Below, in pieces: positions 16,592 to 25,032 of a stretch of DNA of 64,000 nucleotides. Under the pieces are notes generated by a model. The model made no database searches and had not been told where the DNA came from. It saw only the letters and a list, made by a program, of their open reading frames with translations. The position numbers were made by a program, and so were the translations under genes. Within the stretch, counting starts at the first letter, position 1. Every line of letters begins with the position of its first letter. The DNA is from Embleya hyalina (GTDB taxonomy: Bacteria > Actinomycetota > Actinomycetes > Streptomycetales > Streptomycetaceae), in contig NZ_BIFH01000013.1 in NCBI RefSeq assembly GCF_003967355.1, positions 62,001 through 126,000 on the forward strand. The letters run 5' to 3'.

Positions 16592-18088
16592 ATGGCTTCA
16601 ACAGTCGAGACCTACGCGGGACCGCCCTCCCGCGAGCACTCCGTCCCCTCGTCCTCCTCGTCGGCCGAAACACCGTCCGGTTCGCACTGGACTCCCAGAC
16701 TCTGGGGCGTCCTGGCCGTGCTGTGCCTCGTGCTCTTCCTGGATGGCCTCGATGTCTCGATGGTCGGCGTCGCGCTGCCGTCGATCGGCCACGAACTCGG
16801 CCTGTCGGCGACCTCCCTGCAATGGATCGTCAACGGCTACATCCTCGGCTACGGCGGGCTGCTGATGCTCGGCGGTCGGACCGCCGACCTGCTCGGCCGC
16901 CGCCGGGTCTTCCTGATCGCACTCGCCGTGTTCGCCGGCGCCTCGCTGCTCGGCGGCATGGTCGACAGCGGCGGCCTGCTGATCGCCACCCGCTTCATCA
17001 AGGGTCTGGCCGCCGCGTTCACCGCGCCCACCGCCCTGTCCATCCTCACCACGACGTTCCCCGAGGGCCCCGCCCGCAACCGGGCGCTGTCCGTCTTCTC
17101 CGTCTTCGGCGCCAGCGGCTACTCCTCCGGCCTGATCCTCGGCGGCCTGCTCACCGAGTTCGGCTGGCGCTGGACCTTCCTGATCCCCGTGCCGCTCGCC
17201 ATCCTGGCGCTGATCGGCGGCTGGTTCCTGATTCCGCGCGACCGTCCCGCCGACTCCGGCGGCCACGACGTGGTGGGCGCGATCACCCTCAGCGGCGGCA
17301 TGCTGCTGGCCGTCTACACCGTCGTCTCCGCCCCCGACCGGGGCTGGGGCGCACCGCTGACCCTCGGCTCGATAGTCCTGGCCGCCGCCCTGCTCACCGC
17401 GTTCGTCCTGGTCGAGAAGCGCATCGCGCACCCGCTCGTCCGGTTCGGCATCCTGCGCGTCGGCACCGTGGTCCGGGCCAACCTGAGCATGGTCGCGCTG
17501 ATGGGCTCCTACATGAGCTTCCAGTTCATGATGACCCTCTACCTTCAGGACGGACTGGGCTGGTCCGCGCTGCGGATGGCGCTCGCGCTGCTGCCCGCCG
17601 GCCTGGTCGTGGCCTTCGGCTCGCCGTTCACCGGCCGGCTGATCAACCGCTACGGCACCGCGCCGCTGCTGATCGCCTCGATGGCCTCGATGAGCCTCGG
17701 CTACGTGTGGTTCCTCGCCACCGCCGGCACCACGCCGAACTACGCGTTCGCGGTGCTGCCCACCATGCTGCTCCTGGGCGGCGGCTTCGCCTTCGGGTTC
17801 AGCGCGATCATGGCCCAGGCCACCGAGGGCATCGAGGACTCCGAACAGGGTCTCGCCTCCGGCCTGGTGCAGACCTCCGGCCAGGTCGGCGCGGCCCTCG
17901 TGCTCGCCGTGGTCACCGCGCTGACCACCGGTGCCAAGGCCGGCGACGCCGACTTCGGCTCCTACCGTCCCGGCGCCAACCTGGTGACCGCCGTGGCCGT
18001 GGTCGGACTCCTGCTCAACCTCGTCCCGCTGCTCGGCGCCAAGCGTCGCGGCACCGACGTGGACGACGCCATCGCGGACGCCCGGTAG
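16592..18088 (+). CDS. MFS transporter, DHA2 (14-TM) drug efflux family
   Basis: A 498-residue proton-coupled exporter. A Ser-rich cytoplasmic N-terminus of about 30 residues precedes 14 predicted helices. DHA2 motifs include LDGLDVSMVGVALPSIG in helix 1, GGRTADLLGRRRVFL (motif A), the W-I-V-N-G-Y segment of helix 2, and GYSSGLILGGLLTEFGWRW (motif C region). The ATG at 16592 is chosen from three near start codons because it avoids overlapping the operator repeats. It is divergent from the MarR gene and next to the isonitrile synthase, so it is the best candidate exporter and self-protection gene of that cassette. Confidence 0.93.
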   Translation: MASTVETYAGPPSREHSVPSSSSSAETPSGSHWTPRLWGVLAVLCLVLFLDGLDVSMVGVALPSIGHELGLSATSLQWIVNGYILGYGGLLMLGGRTADLLGRRRVFLIALAVFAGASLLGGMVDSGGLLIATRFIKGLAAAFTAPTALSILTTTFPEGPARNRALSVFSVFGASGYSSGLILGGLLTEFGWRWTFLIPVPLAILALIGGWFLIPRDRPADSGGHDVVGAITLSGGMLLAVYTVVSAPDRGWGAPLTLGSIVLAAALLTAFVLVEKRIAHPLVRFGILRVGTVVRANLSMVALMGSYMSFQFMMTLYLQDGLGWSALRMALALLPAGLVVAFGSPFTGRLINRYGTAPLLIASMASMSLGYVWFLATAGTTPNYAFAVLPTMLLLGGGFAFGFSAIMAQATEGIEDSEQGLASGLVQTSGQVGAALVLAVVTALTTGAKAGDADFGSYRPGANLVTAVAVVGLLLNLVPLLGAKRRGTDVDDAIADAR

Positions 18089-18128
18089 CCCGGACGGCGC
18101 GCGGACGGCTCGACGTCCGCAACGGTGA

Positions 18129-18184
18129 GGCGGGTGCCGGCCCCGGATTCGCAGACACGAATCCGGGGCCGGCACCCGCCTTTT
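18129..18184 (+). terminator. Strong intrinsic terminator of the MFS gene
   Basis: Perfect 23-bp arms (18129-18151 and 18158-18180) enclose a 6-nt loop CAGACA and are followed by TTTT. Among the clearest terminators in the window. Confidence 0.93.
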
Positions 18185-18199
18185 CCGGTCGTGCGGACG

Positions 18200-18685
18200 C
18201 TACTCGTCCGGTTCGATCCGCCCGGCCCAGGCGCGCCGCAGGTCCGCGAGCGCGACCTGCTCGGCGGGCGGGGCACCGACGGCGGACAGGGTACGTGCGT
18301 GCGCGTCGGCCAGGGCCAGATGCGCGGCGGTCGCGCGCCCGTTGGCGGCGGTGTCCTCCCGGGCCTGACGCAGCGCGGACGTGCCCAGGTCCAGCGCGAC
18401 GGCGACGTCGTACTCCAGCGCGGCCTCCAGGATCGTCGCCCACCTCGCGAACACGGCGGGGAAGCCCGGCGGGATGCGCCCGGCGAAGTGCGCCGCCTGC
18501 GCCACGAGTTCCCGGCGTCCCCGGTCCACGGCCTCGTCCCGCGGCGTCTCGGCGAGCCGCTCCCGGGCGTTCGCCAACTCGAGGAGCATCAGGTCGAGCA
18601 ACCGTTCGTGTTGCTCGCGCAGGAGGTACGCGGACCGCGGGTAGGCCGCCGTCCCGCGTTTCCGGCCCCGTCCGAACACCGCCAC
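18200..18685 (-). CDS. Conserved hypothetical helical protein
   Basis: A 161-residue soluble protein with no recognised domain. The GTG at 18685 follows AGGAGG (spacing 12); GTG 18679, two codons later, is possible. It is rich in Arg, Ala and Glu and predicted almost fully helical (LREQHERLLDLMLLELANAR, ALEYDVAVALDLGTSALRQA). It has no signal peptide or TM segment. It shares the strong terminator region with the convergent MFS gene. The long reading frame upstream on this strand is a shadow of the peptidase gene and not part of this gene. Confidence 0.72.
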   Translation of the reverse strand: MAVFGRGRKRGTAAYPRSAYLLREQHERLLDLMLLELANARERLAETPRDEAVDRGRRELVAQAAHFAGRIPPGFPAVFARWATILEAALEYDVAVALDLGTSALRQAREDTAANGRATAAHLALADAHARTLSAVGAPPAEQVALADLRRAWAGRIEPDE

Positions 18686-18961
18686 GCAACCACGTTGCCT
18701 CCTGTGACCGGTCGGCGACAAGCCGAATTCGAAGGGAGGTCCGAATCGGTCCGCGGACCCCGGTGGGATGATCCTAAATATGGTCGAACCGTGCCGTATC
18801 GAACCGGAATGATCGGATCCGAAACGGATGAACGGCACCGCGCGGTCCACCACTCGCCGGAATGTGCCGATGCCCACCGCCGGCGTTGACCGCGCCCCGG
18901 CGGGGTGTGAGCGTGTCGTTCGCCCGCGCGACGAACCCGCCTTCCACCCCGGGGAGTCCGG

Positions 18962-20050
18962 ATGCATCGCACCACGCTGACCTTCGGCTCGTGCCTGACC
19001 CTGATGATCGCCCTGCTGCTCGGCACCGTGCAGATCTCGAACGCGGCCGGCCCCCGACCCGCGCCCGCCGGCGCCCTGCCGACCGGGACCGGACACGGCG
19101 CGTGGAACGGGCCCGACCCGCTCGCCATCGACACCACGCGCATCGGCTCCACGTACACGCTGCGCGACCCGATCCGGGCCAACCTGGCCTGTACGAGGTA
19201 CAACGGCGGCGGCGCCTTCACCAAGCCGGTCGACGACTGGGGCAACGGCAATCCGACCAACCTGGAGACCGCCTGCGTCGACGCCCTGTGGGCGGCGCAG
19301 AAGCAGTTCGACATGTTCCGCACCTGGCTGGGCCGCAACGGGCAGAACGGCCAGGGCGGCGCGTGGCCGCTGCGCGTGGGCCTGAACGCCGTGGGCCTCG
19401 GCTGGAACCCGACCGCCGGCGCCATCGACATCGGGCACACCACGAGCGGTCGGTGGGTCACCGAAATGGACCTGGTGGGGCGCGAGTACGGACACGCCGT
19501 CGACCAGACCGCCCCAGGGTGGCCGTTCCGGGAACCGGGACTGACCGAGGGCTTCGCCGACATCATGGGCACGTTGACCGAGGCGTACGCCAACGAGCCG
19601 CTGCCGTACGACGAGCCGGACTACGTGATCGGCGAGAAGGTCGACCTGACGGGCAACGGACCGCTGCGCTACATGTACGACCCGTCGCTGGTCGGCGACC
19701 CGAACTGCTACAGCTCCGCCATCCCGAACACGGAGGAGCACGCGGCGGCCGGACCGCTCAACCACTGGTTCTACCTGCTCGCCGAGGGCAGCAACCCCGG
19801 TGGCGGCAAGCCGAAGAGTCCGACCTGCGACAACTCGACGGTCGTCGGGGTCGGTATCCGCACGGCGGGCAGAATCGTGTACCAGGCGCTGCTCGGGCGC
19901 ACGTCCAACACGAAGTACGCGCAGGAGCGCCGGCTGACCCTGAACGCGGCCAGGCAGTTGGATCCCACGTGCGCCCTCTTCGGGGCGACGCGGGCCGCGT
20001 GGAACGCGGTTCGCGTGCCGCCCACGGCCGGCGAACCGGCGTGCCCCTGA
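18962..20050 (+). CDS. Secreted M4-peptidase-like protein with a broken zinc motif
   Basis: A 362-residue exported protein; residues 1-28 are a Sec signal peptide ending NAA-G. The region 165-200 matches the thermolysin (M4) catalytic core, but the HExxH helix reads R174-E-Y-G-H178, so the first zinc His and catalytic frame are changed to Arg (codon CGC). The third ligand region GLTEGFADIMG (Glu196) is kept. The C-terminal part has NHWFYLLAEG and VGVGIRTAGRIVYQALLG, the usual M4 helices, but no His in the transition-state position is visible. Either it is an inactive pseudo-protease with a binding or chaperone role, or it uses another metal site. GGGGAG precedes the ATG. It appears monocistronic. 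Confidence 0.85.
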   Translation: MHRTTLTFGSCLTLMIALLLGTVQISNAAGPRPAPAGALPTGTGHGAWNGPDPLAIDTTRIGSTYTLRDPIRANLACTRYNGGGAFTKPVDDWGNGNPTNLETACVDALWAAQKQFDMFRTWLGRNGQNGQGGAWPLRVGLNAVGLGWNPTAGAIDIGHTTSGRWVTEMDLVGREYGHAVDQTAPGWPFREPGLTEGFADIMGTLTEAYANEPLPYDEPDYVIGEKVDLTGNGPLRYMYDPSLVGDPNCYSSAIPNTEEHAAAGPLNHWFYLLAEGSNPGGGKPKSPTCDNSTVVGVGIRTAGRIVYQALLGRTSNTKYAQERRLTLNAARQLDPTCALFGATRAAWNAVRVPPTAGEPACP

Positions 20051-20093
20051 GCGGGGTGCCCGCCGCCGGCGCTCGGGCCGGAGCGGGTCGGCC

Positions 20094-20780
20094 TCAGCCG
20101 GCCGGGTCCCAGACGGTGACCTCCATGCGCACCGGGGCCTCGCCGGCGGGCACCGAGGTCAGCTTGACGTACGCGGTGCGGCCCTCGTCGGTCACGGCGC
20201 AGAAGCGGGAGCCCAGGGCCAGTTCGCCGCCCAGGTAGGAGCCGCGCTTGCGGACCGCCTCGGCGCAGTCGGCCGCCGTCGGGTCGGGGCCGCCGGCGGG
20301 GAGCGGGGCCAGCGTGGGGCTGGATCCCTCGGTGACCAGGTCGGGCTTGCCGAAGAGGAAGCCGAAGACGAGGTCGGCGGCCTTGCCCGACGGGGTGACC
20401 AGTGGCGGGCTGGTGTCCAGGTCCACATAGCGGGACGAGGTCGTGGCGGTGACCGTGCCGGGGCCGAACAGTACCTTGGCCGGCCGGTCCGCCGGACCGG
20501 AGGTGCCGGCCGGCGACTGCTCCGTCTGCCCGCTCGGCGCTGCCGCCGACCCGGATGTCCCGTTGCCCGGCGGCGTGTTCCGCTGTTCCGGCGCCGGGGC
20601 GGTGTTCGCGGACGGCGCCTTCGAGTCCCCGTCGGAGCCGGATCCGCCGACGACGACGGTGACGACGATGCCGATCAACGGGATGGCGATGCCCACGACC
20701 CACCACGCCCACCTGGGCTGGGTCGGGTGCGCCGGCGGAGCGGGAGGGTAGGGCGGCGGGTTTCCCGGATTCTGGTGCAA
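20094..20780 (-). CDS. Membrane-anchored protein with Pro-rich N-terminus, unknown function
   Basis: A 228-residue protein starting at a TTG after GGAGG (short spacing). A Pro-rich cytoplasmic stretch (PPPYPPAPPAHP) is followed by one TM helix (about 25-47) and a Ser/Gly/Pro linker. The extracellular domain has two Cys residues (DCAEAV and RFCAV) that could pair. The layout (short proline-rich tail, TM, linker, small outer domain) is common in Streptomyces proteins of unknown function. It ends 44 bp from the convergent M4-like gene; a shared terminator was not evident. Confidence 0.75.
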   Translation of the reverse strand: MHQNPGNPPPYPPAPPAHPTQPRWAWWVVGIAIPLIGIVVTVVVGGSGSDGDSKAPSANTAPAPEQRNTPPGNGTSGSAAAPSGQTEQSPAGTSGPADRPAKVLFGPGTVTATTSSRYVDLDTSPPLVTPSGKAADLVFGFLFGKPDLVTEGSSPTLAPLPAGGPDPTAADCAEAVRKRGSYLGGELALGSRFCAVTDEGRTAYVKLTSVPAGEAPVRMEVTVWDPAG

Positions 20781-20861
20781 GTCCCCTCCGTGGAACGCGT
20801 GGCCGTCGAGCGGGCGGCACTCTATCCGAGAGTCACCGCGGAGTCCAAGGATCTCCGCGTG

Positions 20862-20903
20862 CCCGGGATACCGGCGGCATCCGGGTGCCGCCGGTATCCC
20901 GGG
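20862..20903 (-). terminator. Terminator downstream of the STAS gene
   Basis: Perfect 18-bp arms (20862-20879 and 20886-20903) with a 6-nt loop, 25 bp past the STAS stop on the minus strand. Confidence 0.85.
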
Positions 20904-20927
20904 GCGGACTTCGGTCGTCCGGGCGAA

Positions 20928-21251
20928 CTACCGGTCGACCAGGGCGACATCGGCCTCCACGCAGGCCAACGCGTCGCGCAGCTCCGGCGATACGGTGTGG
21001 CAGCGCGAGCGCAGGCCGAGGAGGAAGGCGTGTCGGCACGCCGAGCCGATCGCCGCCGCACCCGCCGCGTCGAAGACCTCGGTGCCCGACAGATCGAACG
21101 CCAGCTCGACCACGTGGTCGGGCAGCGCGTTGATCTGCGACACGAGGTCCTTGCGCAGATGGTGGGCGACGGAGACGTCGAGCACCCTCGGCGCGGTCAC
21201 CCGCGCGTAGCCCTGGTGCACGTGACAGACGCAATCCCGATCGTCGGTCAT
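20928..21251 (-). CDS. STAS-domain protein (anti-anti-sigma-like) without the phospho-Ser
   Basis: A 107-residue single STAS domain. The ATG at 21251 has GGGGA 8 bp upstream. The fold signature is VELAFDLSGTEVFDAAGAAA. In SpoIIAA-type antagonists this loop is D-S-S/T-G, with the Ser phosphorylated by the cognate anti-sigma kinase; here it reads D-A-A-G, so that control is missing. It also has three Cys residues, unusual for the family (near the N-terminus CVCHVH, and others). The next gene upstream on the same strand is a PP2C phosphatase fused to a HATPase domain, so both may act in one partner-switching network. It may be constitutively active or purely structural (inference). Confidence 0.85.
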   Translation of the reverse strand: MTDDRDCVCHVHQGYARVTAPRVLDVSVAHHLRKDLVSQINALPDHVVELAFDLSGTEVFDAAGAAAIGSACRHAFLLGLRSRCHTVSPELRDALACVEADVALVDR

Positions 21252-21416
21252 TCGGTTTTCCCCGATCACACGTCGACGGCCAACGCTCCCGCAGCGCGCC
21301 GGCCCTGTTCGTACGATCCCGCATGCCGGCGTTCCGCGTACGCACCGAAACGCAACCGAGACATGCGCGTCGCGACCGGATCGGTGGCGGCGCTCCCGAT
21401 CGGGGGCGCCGGCGCC

Positions 21417-23168
21417 CTAGGGGATGTCCTGTTCGGCCCAGACGATCTTGCCGGTGGGGGTGCGGCAGGAACCCCAGCCCCGGCACAACATGTTGATCAG
21501 TTGCAGGCCGCGCCCGCCCTCGTCGCTGAGCGACGAGTGCTGGATCTGCGGCAGGTCCGGGCCGGTGTCGGAGACCTCCACCACCAGACGGTCGTGCCGG
21601 AGCAGCCGCAGCCGGCCCGGGGCGTGGCCGTAGCGCAGCGCGTTGCCGACGAGTTCGCTGACCACGAGTTCGGTGACGTCGGAGAGGTCGCCGAGTTGCC
21701 ATTCGTCGAGTCGGCCGCGCACCAACCGGCGGGCCAGGCCCGCCGCCGAGCCGTCCGGGGGCAGGTCCCAGACGAACAGGTCGCCGCCCAGGAGCGGCGG
21801 TTGGGTCGCCGCGACCATCATCACGGCCTCGTCGAAGCGGGCCCCGGCGCCGGGCGTCGGATCGCCGAGCACGCCGGCGTCCAGCTCCTCGGGACCGAGC
21901 CGGGCGGCCCGGTTGCGCAGCCGGGCCAGCTGTACGTCGATGTCCTCGGTCCGCGACTTGACCAGCCCGTCGGTGTAGAGCACGAGTCGGCTGCCCGGCG
22001 GAACGGTCAGGCGCAGCGGGTCGTACGGGATGACGCCGGCGCCGATGGGCGCGCCGATCGGCACGTCCACGAACGACGCCTTGCCGTCGGCGTCGACCAG
22101 CAGCGGCGGCGGATGACCCGCGCTGACCAGGGTGTACGCGCCCTCGGCCGGGTCGTAGACGGCGCACAGACACGTGGCCACCTGGTCGTCCTCCAGGTCG
22201 CGGGCGGCGAGGTCGAGGCGGGCGAGCATACGTTCGGGGGTCAGGTCGAGCGCCATCAGGGTGCGGGCGACCGCGCGCAGTACGCCGGTGGTGGCCGCCG
22301 CCGCCATGCCGTGACTCATCACGTCGCCCACCACCAGGGCGGTTCGACCGCCCGGCAGCGGGGCCACGTCGTACCAGTCGCCGCCGACGCCGAGCGGGTC
22401 GGCGGTCGGGATGTAGCGGGAGTTCACTCCGAGGCCCGGGGTGCGGGGGGTGACGCGGGGGAGCAGGTTGCGCTGGAGCCGGGCCACGTGTTCGCGTTCG
22501 CGGTCGTACAGCCGGGCGTTGTCCATGTCGATGGCGGCCTTGGAGGCGAGTTGCATCGCCAGCGCGAGGTCCGCCTGGGAGAAGCCGGGGCGGTCGCCCG
22601 CGCGGATGAAGTCGGCCGATCCCAACTGCACGCCGCGCGCGATCAACGGCACCATCATGTAGCTGTGTACGCCCGCCTGGCGGAGTTTGGCCGCGGCGCT
22701 GGGGGTGGGCGCGATCTCGTCGAAGTCCTCCGGCCCGAAGCTGGCGATCAGTAACGGCCGACCGTCGGCCAGGGCCCGGGTGAAGCGCGAGTCCCGCTCG
22801 GGGGGAGAGGTGGAGAGTTCGCCGATCTCGTCCGGCTCCAGATCGGCGAGCCGGTCGATGTACGCCACCGACATCGCCCGTCGGGCCGGTCTGCCGAGGC
22901 CGCTGGGGCGTCGACCCTCGTCGCCCTGGAGTACGGACTCGAGCAGATCGACGGCGGCGGCATCGGCCAAACGGGGGACGGTGAAGTCGGCCAGTTCCTG
23001 GGCGGTGGTCTTCAGGTCGAGCGTGGTGCCGATCCGTAGGCCCGCCTCGTTGAGCCAACTGAGTTGATCGCGGGTGGCGCGGGTGCGGGAGGCGAGGCTC
23101 CGAGCCTTCGCCGCTCCGCGTCGCCGCACGTGCTTCCGGCCGTGACCGCCATCCACTCTCCCGCTCAC
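21417..23168 (-). CDS. SpoIIE-type PP2C phosphatase with GAF and HATPase domains
   Basis: A 583-residue regulator. The domains in order are: a GAF-like sensor (about 40-210, TLDLKTTAQELADFTVPRLA to AMQLASKAAIDMDNARLYD), a SpoIIE/PP2C phosphatase (about 215-435, with metal-binding Asp residues in GGDWYDVAPL and VVGDVMSHG, and LVLYTDGLVKSRT), and an RsbW-like HATPase_c domain (about 455-580, TELVVSELVGNALRYG and DEGGRGLQLINML). One protein can therefore both dephosphorylate an anti-sigma antagonist and act as an anti-sigma-type kinase. The GTG at 23168 follows GAGG. The STAS protein encoded next on the same strand is a natural partner, though it lacks the phospho-site. Confidence 0.92.
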   Translation of the reverse strand: MSGRVDGGHGRKHVRRRGAAKARSLASRTRATRDQLSWLNEAGLRIGTTLDLKTTAQELADFTVPRLADAAAVDLLESVLQGDEGRRPSGLGRPARRAMSVAYIDRLADLEPDEIGELSTSPPERDSRFTRALADGRPLLIASFGPEDFDEIAPTPSAAAKLRQAGVHSYMMVPLIARGVQLGSADFIRAGDRPGFSQADLALAMQLASKAAIDMDNARLYDREREHVARLQRNLLPRVTPRTPGLGVNSRYIPTADPLGVGGDWYDVAPLPGGRTALVVGDVMSHGMAAAATTGVLRAVARTLMALDLTPERMLARLDLAARDLEDDQVATCLCAVYDPAEGAYTLVSAGHPPPLLVDADGKASFVDVPIGAPIGAGVIPYDPLRLTVPPGSRLVLYTDGLVKSRTEDIDVQLARLRNRAARLGPEELDAGVLGDPTPGAGARFDEAVMMVAATQPPLLGGDLFVWDLPPDGSAAGLARRLVRGRLDEWQLGDLSDVTELVVSELVGNALRYGHAPGRLRLLRHDRLVVEVSDTGPDLPQIQHSSLSDEGGRGLQLINMLCRGWGSCRTPTGKIVWAEQDIP

Positions 23169-23457
23169 CCGCACCTCTTTCCCTCGGCACCGGACCGTCG
23201 CACGCGACTCGGCCGCCCGTCGTGCCCCGATACCCACTCTTCGAGTGGGCCGGCGGGCCGACATGTGGGATGCGACTGTACCGGCGCGGGGTTGCGATTG
23301 CATCGAATCGATCGAGGTCGAGAGAACCGAGCGAGACGGCGCGATCTGCCGTTGTCCTACCCGCCCGAACCGCTCCCGATGCGAGGCGTGTGCGCGGCCG
23401 CCGGCGGGCGGGTGTATATCGGTTGAGGGGTGGGAGGGGGCCGGCTAGTTTGATCGG

Positions 23458-24276
23458 ATGAGCGAACATTCGGCGGTCGAGGACTGGCGCGCGGTCAATC
23501 GGGCCAATTGGGACGAGCGGGTCCCGATCCACACGGCCAGTCGGTTCTACGACGTGGACGGGTTCGTCGCCGGCAAGGACCCGCTGCGGGACTTCGAGAC
23601 GGCCGAGGTCGGGGACGTGGCCGGGAAGAGCCTGCTCCACCTGCAATGCCACTTCGGGCTCGACACCCTGTCGTGGGCGCGGCGCGGGGCGACCGTCACC
23701 GGGCTCGACTTCTCCGCGCCGGCGGTGGCCGCGGCGGGCGCGATCGCCGCGCGGATCGGCGCCGACACGGCCCGGTTCGTCACCTCCGACGTCTACGACG
23801 CGCCGACCGCGCTCGATGGACGCACCTTCGACATCGTCTACACCGGACTCGGCGCGCTGTGCTGGCTGCCGGACCTGGCCCGCTGGGCCCGTACCGCGGC
23901 GGCGCTCGTCGCACCGGGCGGCTTCCTCTACCTGGCCGAATTCCACCCGTTCGCCGACGTGCTGGCCGAGGACGGCCGTACGGTCGAGCTGGACTACTTC
24001 CGGCGCGACGGCACCGTCTGGGACGAGCCGGGCACCTACGCCGACATGAGCGCCGAGACCACCGCCAACGTCACGGTCGAGTGGCAACACGGCATCGGCG
24101 AGGTGGTCAGCGCCCTGACCGCGACGGGCCTGCGCCTGGAATTCCTCCACGAACACGACTACACCCTGTTCGCCCGCTTCCCCGTGCTCGAGGAACGGTC
24201 CGGCATCCACCGCTTCCCGGCGGACCACCCGAGGGTCCCCCTGATGTACTCCCTGCGCGCCGCCAAACCGGTCTAG
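23458..24276 (+). CDS. Class I SAM-dependent methyltransferase
   Basis: A 272-residue enzyme with a methyltransferase_11/25-type fold. Motif I is the degenerate LLHLQCHFGLDTLSWARRG, motif II GLDFSAPAV, followed by FDIVYTGLGALCWLPDL and LVAPGGFLYLAEFHPF. The signature LQCHFG-x-DT and the acceptor-side W-x-x-x-N-W-D-E-R at the N-terminus are common in a Streptomyces subfamily with unknown small-molecule substrates. It starts at ATG 23458 and is divergent from the phosphatase gene across 289 bp. No operon partner gives the substrate. Confidence 0.9.
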   Translation: MSEHSAVEDWRAVNRANWDERVPIHTASRFYDVDGFVAGKDPLRDFETAEVGDVAGKSLLHLQCHFGLDTLSWARRGATVTGLDFSAPAVAAAGAIAARIGADTARFVTSDVYDAPTALDGRTFDIVYTGLGALCWLPDLARWARTAAALVAPGGFLYLAEFHPFADVLAEDGRTVELDYFRRDGTVWDEPGTYADMSAETTANVTVEWQHGIGEVVSALTATGLRLEFLHEHDYTLFARFPVLEERSGIHRFPADHPRVPLMYSLRAAKPV

Positions 24277-24348
24277 GACGAACCGCCTTTTCGCGCAGGC
24301 GACTTCCGGCCGGGGACGGCCGCGCGGCGGTCGAGGCGGGGGGACGGG

Positions 24349-25032
24349 TCAGGGGGTGGAACCCGGGGAGATCAGGCCGGATTCGTAGGCCAGGACGACC
24401 GCCTGGACACGGTCGCGAAGGTCCAGTTTGTTGAGGATTCGGCCGATGTGGGTTTTGACCGTCGTGGGGCTCAGGGTCAGGCGCGTGGCGAGTTCGGCGT
24501 TGGTGAGGCCGGTCGCGAGCAGGCGCAGGACCTCGAGTTCGCGGGGGGTGAGGTCGGACAGGTCGCGGTGCAGGGCGGCGGGGGGTTCGTCGCGGTGGGC
24601 GAAACGTTCGATCAGGCGACGGGTGATGGTGGGGGCGAGCAGGGCGTCGCCGGAGCGCACCAGGCGCACCGCCGCGACCAGGTGTTCGGGAGTGACGTCC
24701 TTGAGCAGGAAGCCGCTCGCGCCGGCGGTGAGCGCGGCGTAGACGTAGTGGTCGAGGTCGTACGTGGTCAGGATGATCACCCGGGTGCCGTCGGAGCCGT
24801 CCGGGCGCTCGGCGAGGATGCGGCGGGTGGCCTCGATGCCGTCCATGCGCGGCATGCGGATGTCCATCAGCACGACGTCGGGACGGGTCCGCCGGACCGC
24901 GGCCACCGCGTCGGCGCCGTCGGCCACCTCGGCCGCGACCTCGATGCCGTCCGCGCTCAGGATCATCCCGAACCCGGTGCGCACCAGGGCCTGATCGTCG
25001 GCGATCACCGCGCGCAGCGGCGCCCCGCTCAC
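24349..25032 (-). CDS. NarL/LuxR-family response regulator
   Basis: A 227-residue two-component regulator. The receiver domain (5-125) has the acidic pair DD near residue 11, the phospho-Asp in VVLMDIRMPRMDG, and the conserved T and K (LTTYD, FLLKD). The C-terminal LuxR HTH (LTPRELEVLRLLATGLTNAE, LSPTTVKTHIGRILNKL) binds DNA. The GTG start overlaps the kinase stop (GTGA), so it is translationally coupled to the sensor gene. The ABC exporter divergent from the kinase is the likely target, the usual layout for bacitracin- or envelope-stress-type systems in Streptomyces. Confidence 0.95.
   Translation of the reverse strand: MSGAPLRAVIADDQALVRTGFGMILSADGIEVAAEVADGADAVAAVRRTRPDVVLMDIRMPRMDGIEATRRILAERPDGSDGTRVIILTTYDLDHYVYAALTAGASGFLLKDVTPEHLVAAVRLVRSGDALLAPTITRRLIERFAHRDEPPAALHRDLSDLTPRELEVLRLLATGLTNAELATRLTLSPTTVKTHIGRILNKLDLRDRVQAVVLAYESGLISPGSTP

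Noticed and set aside
20833-24228. An open frame of over 1100 codons on the minus strand
   Set aside because: It crosses several real genes and terminators in another frame and shows no protein motif.
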